Positions 43,578-52,023 of a stretch of 64,000 bases of DNA are shown in pieces (the stretch's first letter is position 1; each line of letters starts with the position of its first letter). Made by a program: the position numbers and the translations under genes. Origin of the DNA: Pseudomonas crudilactis (GTDB lineage Bacteria > Pseudomonadota > Gammaproteobacteria > Pseudomonadales > Pseudomonadaceae). The notes beneath the pieces were generated by a model, which did no database searches, was not told the DNA's origin, and was given only the letters and a program-made list of their open reading frames with translations. The DNA lies in assembly GCF_013433315.1 (NCBI RefSeq), contig NZ_WXVV01000028.1, positions 1 through 64,000 of the forward strand. Reading direction: 5' to 3'.

Positions 43578-44197
43578 GCCGGCACCTCCGCGACTTCAGT
43601 AATCGCTTCAATGATGTTCGAGTAAGCCCCGCAGCGGCAGATATTGCCGCTCATGCGTTCCTGAAACTCACTGGCGATCAGTTGCGGTTGCTCGGTCAGG
43701 CTCTCACTGACATGGCTGGGAATGCCGTCGCGGATCTCTTTGATCACCGCCACCGCCGAGCAGATCTGCCCCGGTGTGCAATAGCCACACTGATAGCCGT
43801 CATGCTTGATGAACGCGGCCTGCATCGGGTGCAGATTGTCCGGCATGCCGAGGCCTTCGATGGTCGTAATCTCGCTGCCTTCATGCATCACCGCCAGGGT
43901 CAGGCACGAGTTGATGCGTCGGCCATCAGCGATCACCGTGCAGGCGCCACACTGGCCGTGGTCGCAGCCTTTTTTACTGCCGGTCAGGTGTAAGTGCTCG
44001 CGCAAGGCATCGAGCAGGGTGGTGCGGGTGTCGACGTCAAGCGCACGTGGCTTGCCGTTGACGTTGATGGTCACTTTACTCATGGCCGGTTTCTCCAGAT
44101 TGGCGGCGTAGGCCTTGAGGCTGATAAACGGCGGCATTGCGAACGCGGTGGCGGTCACGGCGCCGAGGATCAGAAATCTGCGTCGGGAAATCGTCAT
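43574..44197 (-). CDS. molybdenum hydroxylase, 2Fe-2S subunit (Tat-exported)
   Basis: A 207-residue small subunit, PaoA/YagT-like. A twin-arginine signal (MTISRRRFLILGAVTATAFA) precedes two 2Fe-2S domains: KKGCDHGQCGACTV with a later Cys in NSCL, and QCGYCTPGQ with MSGNICRCGAY. The Tat signal points to a periplasmic complex, co-exported with the other subunits. ATG 44197 is chosen because it gives the Tat motif. It is first in the operon. Confidence 0.92.
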   Translation of the reverse strand: MTISRRRFLILGAVTATAFAMPPFISLKAYAANLEKPAMSKVTINVNGKPRALDVDTRTTLLDALREHLHLTGSKKGCDHGQCGACTVIADGRRINSCLTLAVMHEGSEITTIEGLGMPDNLHPMQAAFIKHDGYQCGYCTPGQICSAVAVIKEIRDGIPSHVSESLTEQPQLIASEFQERMSGNICRCGAYSNIIEAITEVAEVPA

Positions 44198-44396
44198 GGT
44201 TCGATTCCTTTTCTCTTCATCAGGGCAGCTGGGTCGTGGATGGCCCAAGCGGGCAGCCAGCGTCATCGCCGGTCTCGTTAAGGAGTGACTGCCGGAAAGA
44301 GGAAAAGGTTTTGTCGGATTTTCGCTATAGAGTTATGCGTGTGGCTCATTAATTGTCTGGCGCTGTAAACACCTTTGCATTCACAGCCTCAGACCT

Positions 44397-44489
44397 GTGG
44401 GAGCGAGCTTGCTCGCGAAGAGGCCGGCACAGTCAACCTCTTCACTGACTGAACGGACGCCTTCGCGAGCAAGCTCGCTCCCACAGGGG
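44397..44489. repeat. REP pair
   Basis: Forward (44397-44420) and inverted (44461-44486) copies, ending 16 bases from the lactate permease stop. The remaining 200 bases up to the 2Fe-2S gene hold no ORF I can support. Confidence 0.9.
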
Positions 44490-44505
44490 AATGGGGTGTA
44501 GCTGG

Positions 44506-46260
44506 CTAATGCGAGCCAACCACCATATGTGTAAACGGCGCCACATACGCCTGCAACGTCACCAGCCCGCCGACCAGAATCGCCAGCACAATCGAGTGGA
44601 AGAACACGTAGCGCAGAATCTCGCCCTCATGCCCGTACCAGCGTGTCGCGGTGGAGGCGACCACAATCGATTGCGCATCGACCATTTTGCCCATCACCCC
44701 ACCGGAACTGTTCGCCGCTGCCATGAGGATCGGACTGATGCCGAGCTGTTCCGAAGTCACTCGCTGCAAACCACCAAACAATACGTTCGACGCGGTATCC
44801 GAACCGGTCAACGCCACACCCAGCCAACCGAGCAACGTGCCGAACATCGGATAGAAAATCCCCGTCGCCGCAAACGCCAGACCCATGGTCGCGTCGAGCC
44901 CTGAATAGCGCGTGAGGAACCCCAGCGCCAACATCGCCGCAATGGTGATCAGCGAAAACCGCACCACCCACAACGTGCGCAGGTACTGCTTGATCAGTTG
45001 TGGAATCGAATAGCCCATCAGCAACCCACCGACAATCGCTGCCAGCAGAATCCCGCTGCCAGTGGCGGTGAACCAGGTGAATTTGTACACCGCTTCCTCG
45101 GCTTTCGGCGCGGCCACCACTGGCGGCACTTTTTCGATCTGCAGGTGCAGGGTGGTGAAGGTCACCGCCGGCGCGAAGATCGGATTAGCCTCGTTCACCG
45201 GTTTGCCCGAGGGGTCGAGTTTGGCCGAATGCGTGACCGGATCAATCGCCGGGCGCACGTCGAACATATTCTTGAAGCCCTGCGTGCCCCAGGCAAACAC
45301 GAACACGGTGAGGATGATCCACGGCATCCACGCGCGCATCACCGCCGGACGCGCCTGATCGCTGAACGCGGCGCTGGCGGTGACTTTCTCTTCTTCGACT
45401 TTGGAGTTATCGACTCGCCCTGAAAGAGCTGCCGAGGTGTGAATGGTCGCCGGTTTCCACACCTTTAAAAACAATGTCAGACAAGCCATGGAAATCAACG
45501 CGGCGATCACGTCCACCAGCATCGGCCCGTGGTAGTTCGACACCAGAAACTGCGGCACGGCGAAGCTCACCCCGGCCACCAGAATCGCCGGCCAGATCTC
45601 CAGCATCTTGCGCCACCCGGCAAACGCCCAGATCAACCAGAACGGCACCAGCACCGAGAAGAACGGTAACTGCCGACCGACCATCATCGACAGCTCCATT
45701 TCATCCAGCCCGGTGACTTTGGCCAGGGTGATGATCGGCGTACCGAGTGCGCCGAATGCGACTGGCGCGGTGTTGGCGATCAGCGCCAGACCCGACGCGG
45801 CCAACGGCGAAAACCCGAGACCGATCAGAATCGCCCCGGTCACCGCCACCGGGGTACCGAATCCCGCCGCGCCTTCGAAAAATGCACCGAAGCAGAAGGC
45901 GATCAGCAGCAACTGCAGACGTCGGTCATCGGTGATGCGTGCGAGAGAATCCTGCAGCACTTTGAACGAGCCGTTCTCGGTGGTCAGGCGATGCAGGAAG
46001 ATGATGTTGAGGACGATCCAACCGATTGGCAGCAAGCCATTCGCCGCGCCAAACAACGCCGCAGAGCCAGCCATGCTTGCCGGCATGCCGAAGGCAAAAA
46101 TCGAAATCAGCAGGGCGGACGCCAGCGCCAGCAGCGCCGCCAGATGCGCCTTGACGTGGAAAAACGCCAGCGCCGCCAGCATCACCACCACCGGCACAGC
46201 GGCCATGAGCGTGGAGATCACCGGATTGCCGAACGGGTCGTAGATTTGCTGCCAGACCAT
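44506..46260 (-). CDS. lldP: L-lactate permease (LctP family)
   Basis: A 584-residue inner-membrane protein with about 13 hydrophobic helices. LctP signatures are WQQIYDPFGNPVISTLMAAV at the N-terminus, FGAFFEGAAGFGTPVAVTGA and SPILMAAANSSGGVMGKM. ATG 46260 is the family start. No lactate dehydrogenase gene is adjacent, so it may be a stand-alone or glycolate-type permease. An extra loop (about 325-430) makes it slightly longer than E. coli LldP. Confidence 0.9.
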   Translation of the reverse strand: MVWQQIYDPFGNPVISTLMAAVPVVVMLAALAFFHVKAHLAALLALASALLISIFAFGMPASMAGSAALFGAANGLLPIGWIVLNIIFLHRLTTENGSFKVLQDSLARITDDRRLQLLLIAFCFGAFFEGAAGFGTPVAVTGAILIGLGFSPLAASGLALIANTAPVAFGALGTPIITLAKVTGLDEMELSMMVGRQLPFFSVLVPFWLIWAFAGWRKMLEIWPAILVAGVSFAVPQFLVSNYHGPMLVDVIAALISMACLTLFLKVWKPATIHTSAALSGRVDNSKVEEEKVTASAAFSDQARPAVMRAWMPWIILTVFVFAWGTQGFKNMFDVRPAIDPVTHSAKLDPSGKPVNEANPIFAPAVTFTTLHLQIEKVPPVVAAPKAEEAVYKFTWFTATGSGILLAAIVGGLLMGYSIPQLIKQYLRTLWVVRFSLITIAAMLALGFLTRYSGLDATMGLAFAATGIFYPMFGTLLGWLGVALTGSDTASNVLFGGLQRVTSEQLGISPILMAAANSSGGVMGKMVDAQSIVVASTATRWYGHEGEILRYVFFHSIVLAILVGGLVTLQAYVAPFTHMVVGSH

Positions 46261-46503
46261 GGTCCACCTCTGCTTGTTGTTATTGAGGGCGCAGATCCAT
46301 TGCGTGGGGCTAGGTTGCAAGGAGTATAGGTGGCATTTCGCCGCTGTTTGGGCCGCGCGGGCGGGGCGACAAACGGTCGATGGTGGCCAGTGAATCAACG
46401 GCGTTTTGCCCGGTCGTATCTGCGGCTGCGCGCACCGCGTCATGAAGGCGTGGGCAGCGTGGCCGATTCCGTCGTCAAGACCTTGGTTTTAGGGAAGTGT
46501 TGA

Positions 46504-46707
46504 ATGAAGCGCGCAACAACGATGCTGTTGACCGTGACCGCCGCCGTAATGCTCGGCGGCTGTGTCGCGGATTTTGATGATGACCACCGCCATGGCCGGC
46601 ATTACGACCGCGATCATGGCCGCAATTACGACCACGATCGGCGTTGGGATGACCGTGATGATCGCCGCGACGGGCGTCGTTACTATCGCGATCGGGATGA
46701 TGATTGA
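46504..46707 (+). CDS. small Asp/Arg/His-rich lipoprotein
   Basis: A 67-residue putative lipoprotein. A signal peptide ends in the lipobox LGGC (Cys20). The mature part consists almost entirely of Asp, Arg, His and Tyr (pattern HYDRDHGRNYDHDRRWDD). Such a polyampholytic tail could be disordered or bind metal; no function is known to me. A strong terminator follows 9 bases later. GTTGAATGAAGC context; no clear ribosome site. Confidence 0.75.
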   Translation: MKRATTMLLTVTAAVMLGGCVADFDDDHRHGRHYDRDHGRNYDHDRRWDDRDDRRDGRRYYRDRDDD

Positions 46708-46715
46708 TTGAACGC

Positions 46716-46748
46716 AAAAAGGGCGTCCTGCGATGGGACGCCCTTTTT
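46716..46748. terminator. bidirectional rho-independent terminator
   Basis: An AAAAAGGGCGTCC / GGGACGCCCTTTTT stem with a 6-base loop, with A and T runs on both sides. It separates the convergent lipoprotein and 46763-47038 genes. Confidence 0.92.
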
Positions 46749-46762
46749 GTTTGGCCTTTTAA

Positions 46763-47038
46763 TTAAAAGTGAGCGCTCGCCCGGACGCTGGATCGCGCAG
46801 GCACGGCGGCCTCGATGTCCAGCAAATGGGTGGCGAGAATGTCGCTCAGAAAACGGAACTGATCGTTGAGGCCGACCACTTCATTGCTGAAATGATTGCT
46901 CGCGGCGGGCATCAGCAGATCTTCGAAATCTTCGTTGAACACCAGTGCCTGCGCCTTGTGCGACACGACGTGCTGGTCGTAATAGTTGCTGCCGAACACC
47001 GGGAAACTCACCGAGAGTGTGACGTGGGTGTGAATCAT
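46763..47038 (-). CDS. hypothetical protein, 91 residues
   Basis: A small soluble protein (begins MIHTHVTLSVSFPVFGSNYY) of a family I do not recognise. It has no signal peptide or membrane segment. ATG 47038 has GAGGAG 6-8 bases upstream, a good ribosome site, and the stop is next to a terminator, which supports it as a real gene. The open frame extends upstream through a REP by chance. Confidence 0.65.
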   Translation of the reverse strand: MIHTHVTLSVSFPVFGSNYYDQHVVSHKAQALVFNEDFEDLLMPAASNHFSNEVVGLNDQFRFLSDILATHLLDIEAAVPARSSVRASAHF

Positions 47039-47155
47039 GCTGTGAACTCCTCGTTGTGTTTCGGATGGGCTAATCGTGCCTTTCATGGGCGGTCGGCGGA
47101 AGGCAATCGTGGCGATGGTGAATATCGATGGCAGTGATGGTTGTCGCAGCCCCCT

Positions 47156-47245
47156 GTGGGAACGAGCTTGCTCGCGAAGGCGTCGAGCCAGTCGATTCAT
47201 ATGTGTCTGATACACCGCATTCGCGAGCAAGCTCGCTTCCACAGG
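47156..47245. repeat. REP pair
   Basis: A forward copy with one change (GAACGAGC, 47156-47179) and an inverted copy (47220-47244, GCTTCCAC), between the divergent hypothetical and lipoprotein genes. Confidence 0.88.
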
Positions 47246-47338
47246 GGATCTGCGGAGTTTTCGCGACAGCGGACAAATGGTCCGACGCACACACCTATAC
47301 TCAAATCTGCTTGCGCCCATTTAAAGGAAATCTCAACC

Positions 47339-48421
47339 GTGAACCCGCGTGCGCTGCTCGTCGCCGCACTGTTGTTGCTGGCCGGCTGCGCCACTTCGGC
47401 GCGGGCCCCGGTGTCAGCGCCGCAAGCGGTGTTCGTCTCGCCGCAGACCTGGCAGCAGATCGACCGGGAAATCGTCAGCGCTTCGCAGCAGTCCACCGAT
47501 CAAGTAAAGGTATTCGCCCGTGGCTCGATGGAACATTGGCGCACTCGGGTCTATCAGCAAACTGAAGAAAATTTCATTCCGTGGTTCAGCAGCTACTGGA
47601 CCCAGGAATGGCTGTCGATGAAGGTCAGCTGGTACACGATCAATGCCGGCGGCGAGCAGGATGCATCGGCCAAGCGGCTGGCGGCGTATCTGCTTGAGCA
47701 ATATCAGGAAAGGGTGCTGGCGCCAGTCGCGGTGGAAATCGATCCGGATGCGATTCTCGGCCAAGCGACGGCGTTCTATGCGCAACTGATGGCGCAGCAG
47801 ATGCCGCTCATCGCCCAACGCCATGGTGTGCCCGTTGGTCAGCTCAATGGACGCTTGCAGACAGTCCCGGCCATTGCGCTTGGCCCACCACCGGCGCGCG
47901 ATGCTTCGCTGTATCAGGTCATCAGTACCGAGCCGCTGAACACGCTGCCGGCCTACGCCGCGCTGATCGACAAGATACACACCGAGGGCGGCGCCAAGGG
48001 CATTGCCTCGACGGATGCCGGCATGGCCCCGGTGGCCAAGCGCGCCAGCCAACGGATGGAAGCGGAAATGGCCCCGCGCGGTGCGGCCAGCGCAGTAGCC
48101 GCTGCGGCCGGAAAACTGGCTGGCGGATTGATTTCGGTGGGTGTAGCCGGCATTCGCGCGATCATTCAGGCCAATGACCGGCCCGACAGTGAAGCGCTGA
48201 TCCGCAGCAGCCTGGGCAGCACCTTCGACAAGGCTTGGCTGAAGCTGGTGCAAAACCCGACCACCGGCGTCATGGCCGGCACCCTGCACATGGCCGGTCA
48301 GGTCGAGCGCAATCTGGGTGAGGGTGAAGAACCGTCGGTCGGCTTGGGCGTGAGTCCTGTCGAATGGCAGCCACCGCAATCGACCAATCAGCAGATCGAA
48401 CCCAACGTGCAAGGAGAGTGA
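47339..48421 (+). CDS. putative lipoprotein of unknown function
   Basis: A 360-residue protein. The start is GTG 47339 with AAAGGA upstream. The signal peptide NPRALLVAALLLLAGCATS has a lipobox LAGC. A helical Gln-rich middle and a glycine/alanine-rich hydrophobic segment (about 255-275, AAAAGKLAGGLISVGVAGIR) could dip into the membrane. I do not recognise the family. It ends 2 bases before the DUF1428 gene and is likely co-transcribed with it. Confidence 0.75.
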   Translation: MNPRALLVAALLLLAGCATSARAPVSAPQAVFVSPQTWQQIDREIVSASQQSTDQVKVFARGSMEHWRTRVYQQTEENFIPWFSSYWTQEWLSMKVSWYTINAGGEQDASAKRLAAYLLEQYQERVLAPVAVEIDPDAILGQATAFYAQLMAQQMPLIAQRHGVPVGQLNGRLQTVPAIALGPPPARDASLYQVISTEPLNTLPAYAALIDKIHTEGGAKGIASTDAGMAPVAKRASQRMEAEMAPRGAASAVAAAAGKLAGGLISVGVAGIRAIIQANDRPDSEALIRSSLGSTFDKAWLKLVQNPTTGVMAGTLHMAGQVERNLGEGEEPSVGLGVSPVEWQPPQSTNQQIEPNVQGE

Positions 48422-48423
48422 TC

Positions 48424-48777
48424 ATGGCTTACATCGATATTTTCGTAGCGCCGGTGCCGACTGCCAACCTTGAGCAGTACAAAAAGCACTGTGAAATCGC
48501 GGCGAAACTGTTCAAGGAATACGGTGCACTGGATGTGGTGCAGTGCTGGGGCGATGACGTGCCGGAGGGCAAGGTCACGTCATTCCCGATGGCGGTAAAG
48601 CTCAAGGAAGGCGAAACGGTGTCGTCCGGCTGGCTGATCTGGCCCGACAAGGCCACTCGCGACGCCGGCATGGGCAAAATGATGGAAGATCCGCGCATGC
48701 AACCAGACGTCAACCCGATGGGGTTCGATGGCCAGCGCATGATCTTTGGCGGTTTCAAAAACATCCTCGAACCCTGA
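48424..48777 (+). CDS. DUF1428-family protein
   Basis: A 117-residue cytoplasmic protein with the DUF1428 pattern MAYIDIFVAPVPTANLEQY, VVQCWGDDVPEGKVTSF and MGFDGQRMIFGGF. The fold is a dimeric ferredoxin-like (YbaA) barrel; function is unknown. It follows the lipoprotein gene by 2 bases with AGGAG 5 bases upstream. Confidence 0.9.
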   Translation: MAYIDIFVAPVPTANLEQYKKHCEIAAKLFKEYGALDVVQCWGDDVPEGKVTSFPMAVKLKEGETVSSGWLIWPDKATRDAGMGKMMEDPRMQPDVNPMGFDGQRMIFGGFKNILEP

Positions 48778-48792
48778 CGCTCACACACATCC

Positions 48793-48882
48793 CCGTAGGA
48801 GCTGCCGAAGGCTGCGATCTTTTGATGTTGATTGTAAAAAACAAGATCAAAAGATCGCAGCCTTCGGCAGCTCCTACAGGGG
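48793..48882. repeat. inverted pair of CTGCCGAAGGCTGCGATC repeats
   Basis: Near-perfect copies at 48794-48826 and 48845-48880 face each other across an AT-rich 20-base loop. They sit between convergent genes, 3 bases from the stop of the small ORF at 48886. Confidence 0.92.
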
Positions 48883-48885
48883 GCC

Positions 48886-49080
48886 TCACTCGGGTGAGGG
48901 GGTGATTCTGCAGCTTTTGCGGTTGCGGATCTGCTCGTCCGTCGGCCGTTCACGGACGAACTCGAAGCGCGGCTCACCCTCGCTGTAATGCACCAACCAG
49001 CCCCATTCCAGTTCGGTTTCGTCCTGTCCGGGATGCGGCGGTCGGGCCCACCACGGTTCTTTGCTGAGGATCGCGCGCAT
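48886..49080 (-). CDS. hypothetical protein, 64 residues
   Basis: A small Trp/Glu/Arg-rich protein (AILSKEPWWARPPHPGQDE) with no signal or membrane segment. It looks like a conserved small Pseudomonas protein, but I cannot name it. A GGAGG-like site lies about 5 bases before ATG 49080. The only gene in a 400-base gap. Confidence 0.55.
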   Translation of the reverse strand: MRAILSKEPWWARPPHPGQDETELEWGWLVHYSEGEPRFEFVRERPTDEQIRNRKSCRITPSPE

Positions 49081-49186
49081 GGCGGCCTCCGGTTGATGGC
49101 AATCCTTGAACTATAGCTACCTGTCACGAGTCGTCAGATCAGGCTGTGTAGAATCCGGCGGATCACGATGAACAGGGAGCAGGGCC

Positions 49187-49708
49187 ATGACCGATGAAGC
49201 GAAGCGACTGTTTTTTGCCCTCGATTGCCCGCCGGCGCAGCGGAAGGCGATCGCTCAGTGGCGCGGGGAGTTGGGTTTGCGAACCGGTAAGCCGGTGCCG
49301 CCGGACAATTTCCACCTCACGCTGTTGTTTCTGGGCGCTGTACCATTGGCGCAGATCAATGAAGTCTGCGAAGCGGCCGGGCAAGTGCGCACGCCGGGTG
49401 AGCCATTGAAGATTGCGCTGGATAGCTTGCAGGTCTGGCATCGCGCCGGGGTGTTGTCGCTGGCGCCGGAGCAGGCCCCGCAGGCGTTGCTGCGCTTGGT
49501 CTATGCGCTGGAGCAGGCAATGTTGCCGTTTGGCTTTGAAGAGAAAACCCGCGAATTTCGCCCTCATCTGACGTTGGTTCGCGATTACCGCGCGCCGGAA
49601 CCGGAATCGGCCACGGCGCCGGAGTTCTTCTTGCGCGCCGAACGTTTTGCCCTGTTCGAATCACACAAGGGGCGCTATCGGGTTCTGCAAGATTGGTCGC
49701 TGATTTGA
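49187..49708 (+). CDS. thpR: RNA 2',3'-cyclic phosphodiesterase
   Basis: A 173-residue 2H phosphoesterase (LigT family). The two catalytic HxTx motifs are FHLTLLFLG (His44 region) and FRPHLTLVRDY (His126 region). It opens 2',3'-cyclic phosphates on RNA and can act as an RNA ligase in reverse. The N-terminus RLFFALDCPP is the family start. It stands alone. Confidence 0.93.
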   Translation: MTDEAKRLFFALDCPPAQRKAIAQWRGELGLRTGKPVPPDNFHLTLLFLGAVPLAQINEVCEAAGQVRTPGEPLKIALDSLQVWHRAGVLSLAPEQAPQALLRLVYALEQAMLPFGFEEKTREFRPHLTLVRDYRAPEPESATAPEFFLRAERFALFESHKGRYRVLQDWSLI

Positions 49709-49714
49709 TGCAAC

Positions 49715-49738
49715 AAAAAAAGGCGCCCGCGGGCGCCT
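49715..49738 (-). terminator. hairpin with minus-strand T run
   Basis: AGGCGCCC/GGGCGCCT (49721-49738) is followed on the minus strand by seven T. It could end transcripts leaving the pot operon, 220 bases upstream; on the plus strand it lies just past thpR but lacks a T run. Bases 49739-49851 hold no supported gene. Confidence 0.7.
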
Positions 49739-49851
49739 GAGAATTCACCCGAGCCGAGGGAGCCAGGTGAGGCCGTTCATAGCAGGGTGCAGCGGTGGTA
49801 AGGCGCTGCGTGAACGGGAAATCAATGATTTTTCGAGTCAACACCGTCCCT

Positions 49852-49940
49852 GTGGGAGCGAGCTTGCTCGCGAAGGCGTCGGTTCATTCAACATCTGCAT
49901 AGCCTGACCCACCGCTTTCGCGAGCAAGCTCGCTCCCACA
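49852..49940. repeat. REP pair
   Basis: Forward (49852-49875) and inverted (49917-49940) copies, 18 bases from the potF stop codon. Confidence 0.9.
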
Positions 49941-49958
49941 TTTGGATTTGCGCTTGTT

Positions 49959-51056
49959 CTATTTACCGAGTTTCACCCGCGTCCAGCCACGGGTCATGAT
50001 CCGCTGAGTGGCAATCGGCTGATCCGGCACCGCATACAACGTGGCCATCACCGCTTGCGACGGATACGAACCCGGATCGTTGCGGATCGCTTCGTCCACC
50101 AATGGCGTCGCCGCCGCGTTGGCGTTGCTGTAGCCGTTGCTGTTGGTGATTTCGGCGATGATGTCCGGACGCATCAGAAAGTCCATGAACAGGTAGGCGT
50201 TCTCGACGTTGGCGGCATCGCGCGGGATCGCGACCATGTCGTAGAAACTGCCAGCGCCTTCCTTGGGAATGCTGTAGTCGATGACCACGTTGTTACCCGA
50301 TTCCACCGCGCGGGCCTTGGCCTGCAGCACGTCACCGGAGTAACCGACCGCGACGCAGATGTTGCCGTTGGCCAGATCCGAGATGTATTTCGAGGAGTGG
50401 AAGTACGCCACGTTCGGGCGAATCTTCATGAACAGTGCCTCGGCTTCCTTGATGTGCGCGGTGTCCTTGTCGTTCACCGGGTAGCCCAGATAGTGCAGGG
50501 CGGCCGGGATCATTTCGGTCGGCGAGTCGAGGAAACTGATGCCGCAGGCTTTCAGTTTTTCAGCGTTTTCCGGTTTGAACAGCAAGTCCCAGGAATTGGT
50601 CGGGGCGTTGGCGCCGAGCACTTCCTTGACCTTGGCCGGGTTGAATCCGATGCCGATCGAGCCCCACATGTACGGGAACGCGTGGGCGTTGTCCGGATCA
50701 CTGGCGGCGGCGTTTTTCAGCAGCACCGGGTTTAGATTCTTCCAGTTCGGCAGCTTCGATTTGTCCAGCGTCTGATACACGCCGGCCTTGATCTGCTTGG
50801 CGAGGAAACTGTTCGACGGCACGACCAGGTCGTAACCGGATTTGCCCGCCAGCAAGCGCGCCTCAAGGGTCTCGTTGCTGTCGAAGACGTCGTAGGTCAC
50901 GCGGATGCCGGTCTCGTCTTCGAACTTCTTGACGGTGTCCGGCGCGATGTAATCGGACCAGTTGTAAACACGCAGCACCTTGTCGTTGGCCTGGGCGCCC
51001 ATGACGATTGCGCCCATTAAGGACAGTGTCAGCAGAGTCCTGCCAAACATTTTCAT
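49959..51056 (-). CDS. potF: polyamine ABC transporter, periplasmic binding protein
   Basis: A 365-residue PotF/SpuD-type protein. The signal peptide spans about 1-22 (ending AQA); the mature start is NDKVLRVYNWSDYIAPDT, the standard family sequence. Trp/Asp residues that bind polyamine amines are in YNWSDYI and CVAVGYSGDVLQA. It is last in a G-H-I-F operon, unlike E. coli potFGHI. A hairpin repeat separates it from potI, which may allow separate expression. Confidence 0.93.
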   Translation of the reverse strand: MKMFGRTLLTLSLMGAIVMGAQANDKVLRVYNWSDYIAPDTVKKFEDETGIRVTYDVFDSNETLEARLLAGKSGYDLVVPSNSFLAKQIKAGVYQTLDKSKLPNWKNLNPVLLKNAAASDPDNAHAFPYMWGSIGIGFNPAKVKEVLGANAPTNSWDLLFKPENAEKLKACGISFLDSPTEMIPAALHYLGYPVNDKDTAHIKEAEALFMKIRPNVAYFHSSKYISDLANGNICVAVGYSGDVLQAKARAVESGNNVVIDYSIPKEGAGSFYDMVAIPRDAANVENAYLFMDFLMRPDIIAEITNSNGYSNANAAATPLVDEAIRNDPGSYPSQAVMATLYAVPDQPIATQRIMTRGWTRVKLGK

Positions 51057-51095
51057 CGGTACAACTCCATTCTTTTTATTCACGTTACGCAAAGC

Positions 51096-51141
51096 CCCCT
51101 CACCCTGACCCTCTCCCATAGGAGAGGGGCGGGGTGAGGGA
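51096..51141. repeat. short CCCTCACCC hairpin (mini-copy)
   Basis: CCCCTCACCCTGACCCTCTC and its imperfect inverse (GGAGAGGGGCGGGGTGAGGG, 51121-51140) form one hairpin, as if only the ends of the MITE-like element remained. It lies inside the pot operon between potI and potF. Confidence 0.8.
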
Positions 51142-51147
51142 TACAGG

Positions 51148-52023
51148 TTAAGCAGTTGCTGCGGATTGCTGAGGTTGCCACGACTCATTCGCCGTCTGAT
51201 CCATCGCTTCCTGAATCGCTTTTTTGCGGTTGGCTTCTGCCTTGCGGCCGAAGTACCAGACCAGGAAAGTCACCAGCGACACCGCCAGCAGAATCAGGCT
51301 GGCCACGGCGTTGATCTCAGGCTTCACACCCAGACGTACCGCCGAGAACACTTCCATCGGCAGGGTCGTCGAACCCGGCCCGGAGACGAAGCTGGCCAAC
51401 ACCAGGTCATCCAGCGACAAGGCAAACGACATCATCCCGCCCGCCGCCAGCGACGGCGCAATCATGGGAATGGTGATCAGGAAAAACACCTTGAACGGCT
51501 TCGCACCGAGGTCCATCGCCGCTTCTTCGATCGACAGGTCCAGTTCGCGAAGGCGGGCGGAGACTACCACCGCGACATAAGCGGCACAAAACGTGGTGTG
51601 GGCGATCCAGATCGTGACGATGCCACGTTCCTGCGGCCAGCCGATCAACTGCGCCATCGCCACGAACAGCAGCAACAGCGACAGACCGGTGATCACCTCA
51701 GGCATCACCAACGGCGCGGTGACCAGACCGCCAAACAGCGTGCGGCCCTTGAAGCGCGTGACGCGGGTCAGCACGAAAGCGGCGAGGGTGCCCAACGCCA
51801 CGGCGGCAATCGCGGTGTAGCAGGCGATTTCCAGCGAGCGCACCACCGAGCCCATCAGTTGCGTGTTGTCGAGCAAACCGACGTACCACTTCACCGACCA
51901 GCCACCCCACACCGTCACCAGTTTGGAGGCGTTGAACGAGTAGATCACCAGAATCAGCATCGGCAGATAAATGAACATCAGGCCGAAGATCAGCATGAAC
52001 TTGGAAAAACCGAAGCGTTTCAT
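51148..52023 (-). CDS. potI: polyamine ABC transporter permease PotI
   Basis: A 291-residue inner-membrane permease with six hydrophobic segments. The EAA loop reads EEAAMDLGAKPFKVFFLITIP, which contacts the ATPase. Its start overlaps the potH stop by four bases. Confidence 0.93.
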   Translation of the reverse strand: MKRFGFSKFMLIFGLMFIYLPMLILVIYSFNASKLVTVWGGWSVKWYVGLLDNTQLMGSVVRSLEIACYTAIAAVALGTLAAFVLTRVTRFKGRTLFGGLVTAPLVMPEVITGLSLLLLFVAMAQLIGWPQERGIVTIWIAHTTFCAAYVAVVVSARLRELDLSIEEAAMDLGAKPFKVFFLITIPMIAPSLAAGGMMSFALSLDDLVLASFVSGPGSTTLPMEVFSAVRLGVKPEINAVASLILLAVSLVTFLVWYFGRKAEANRKKAIQEAMDQTANESWQPQQSAATA

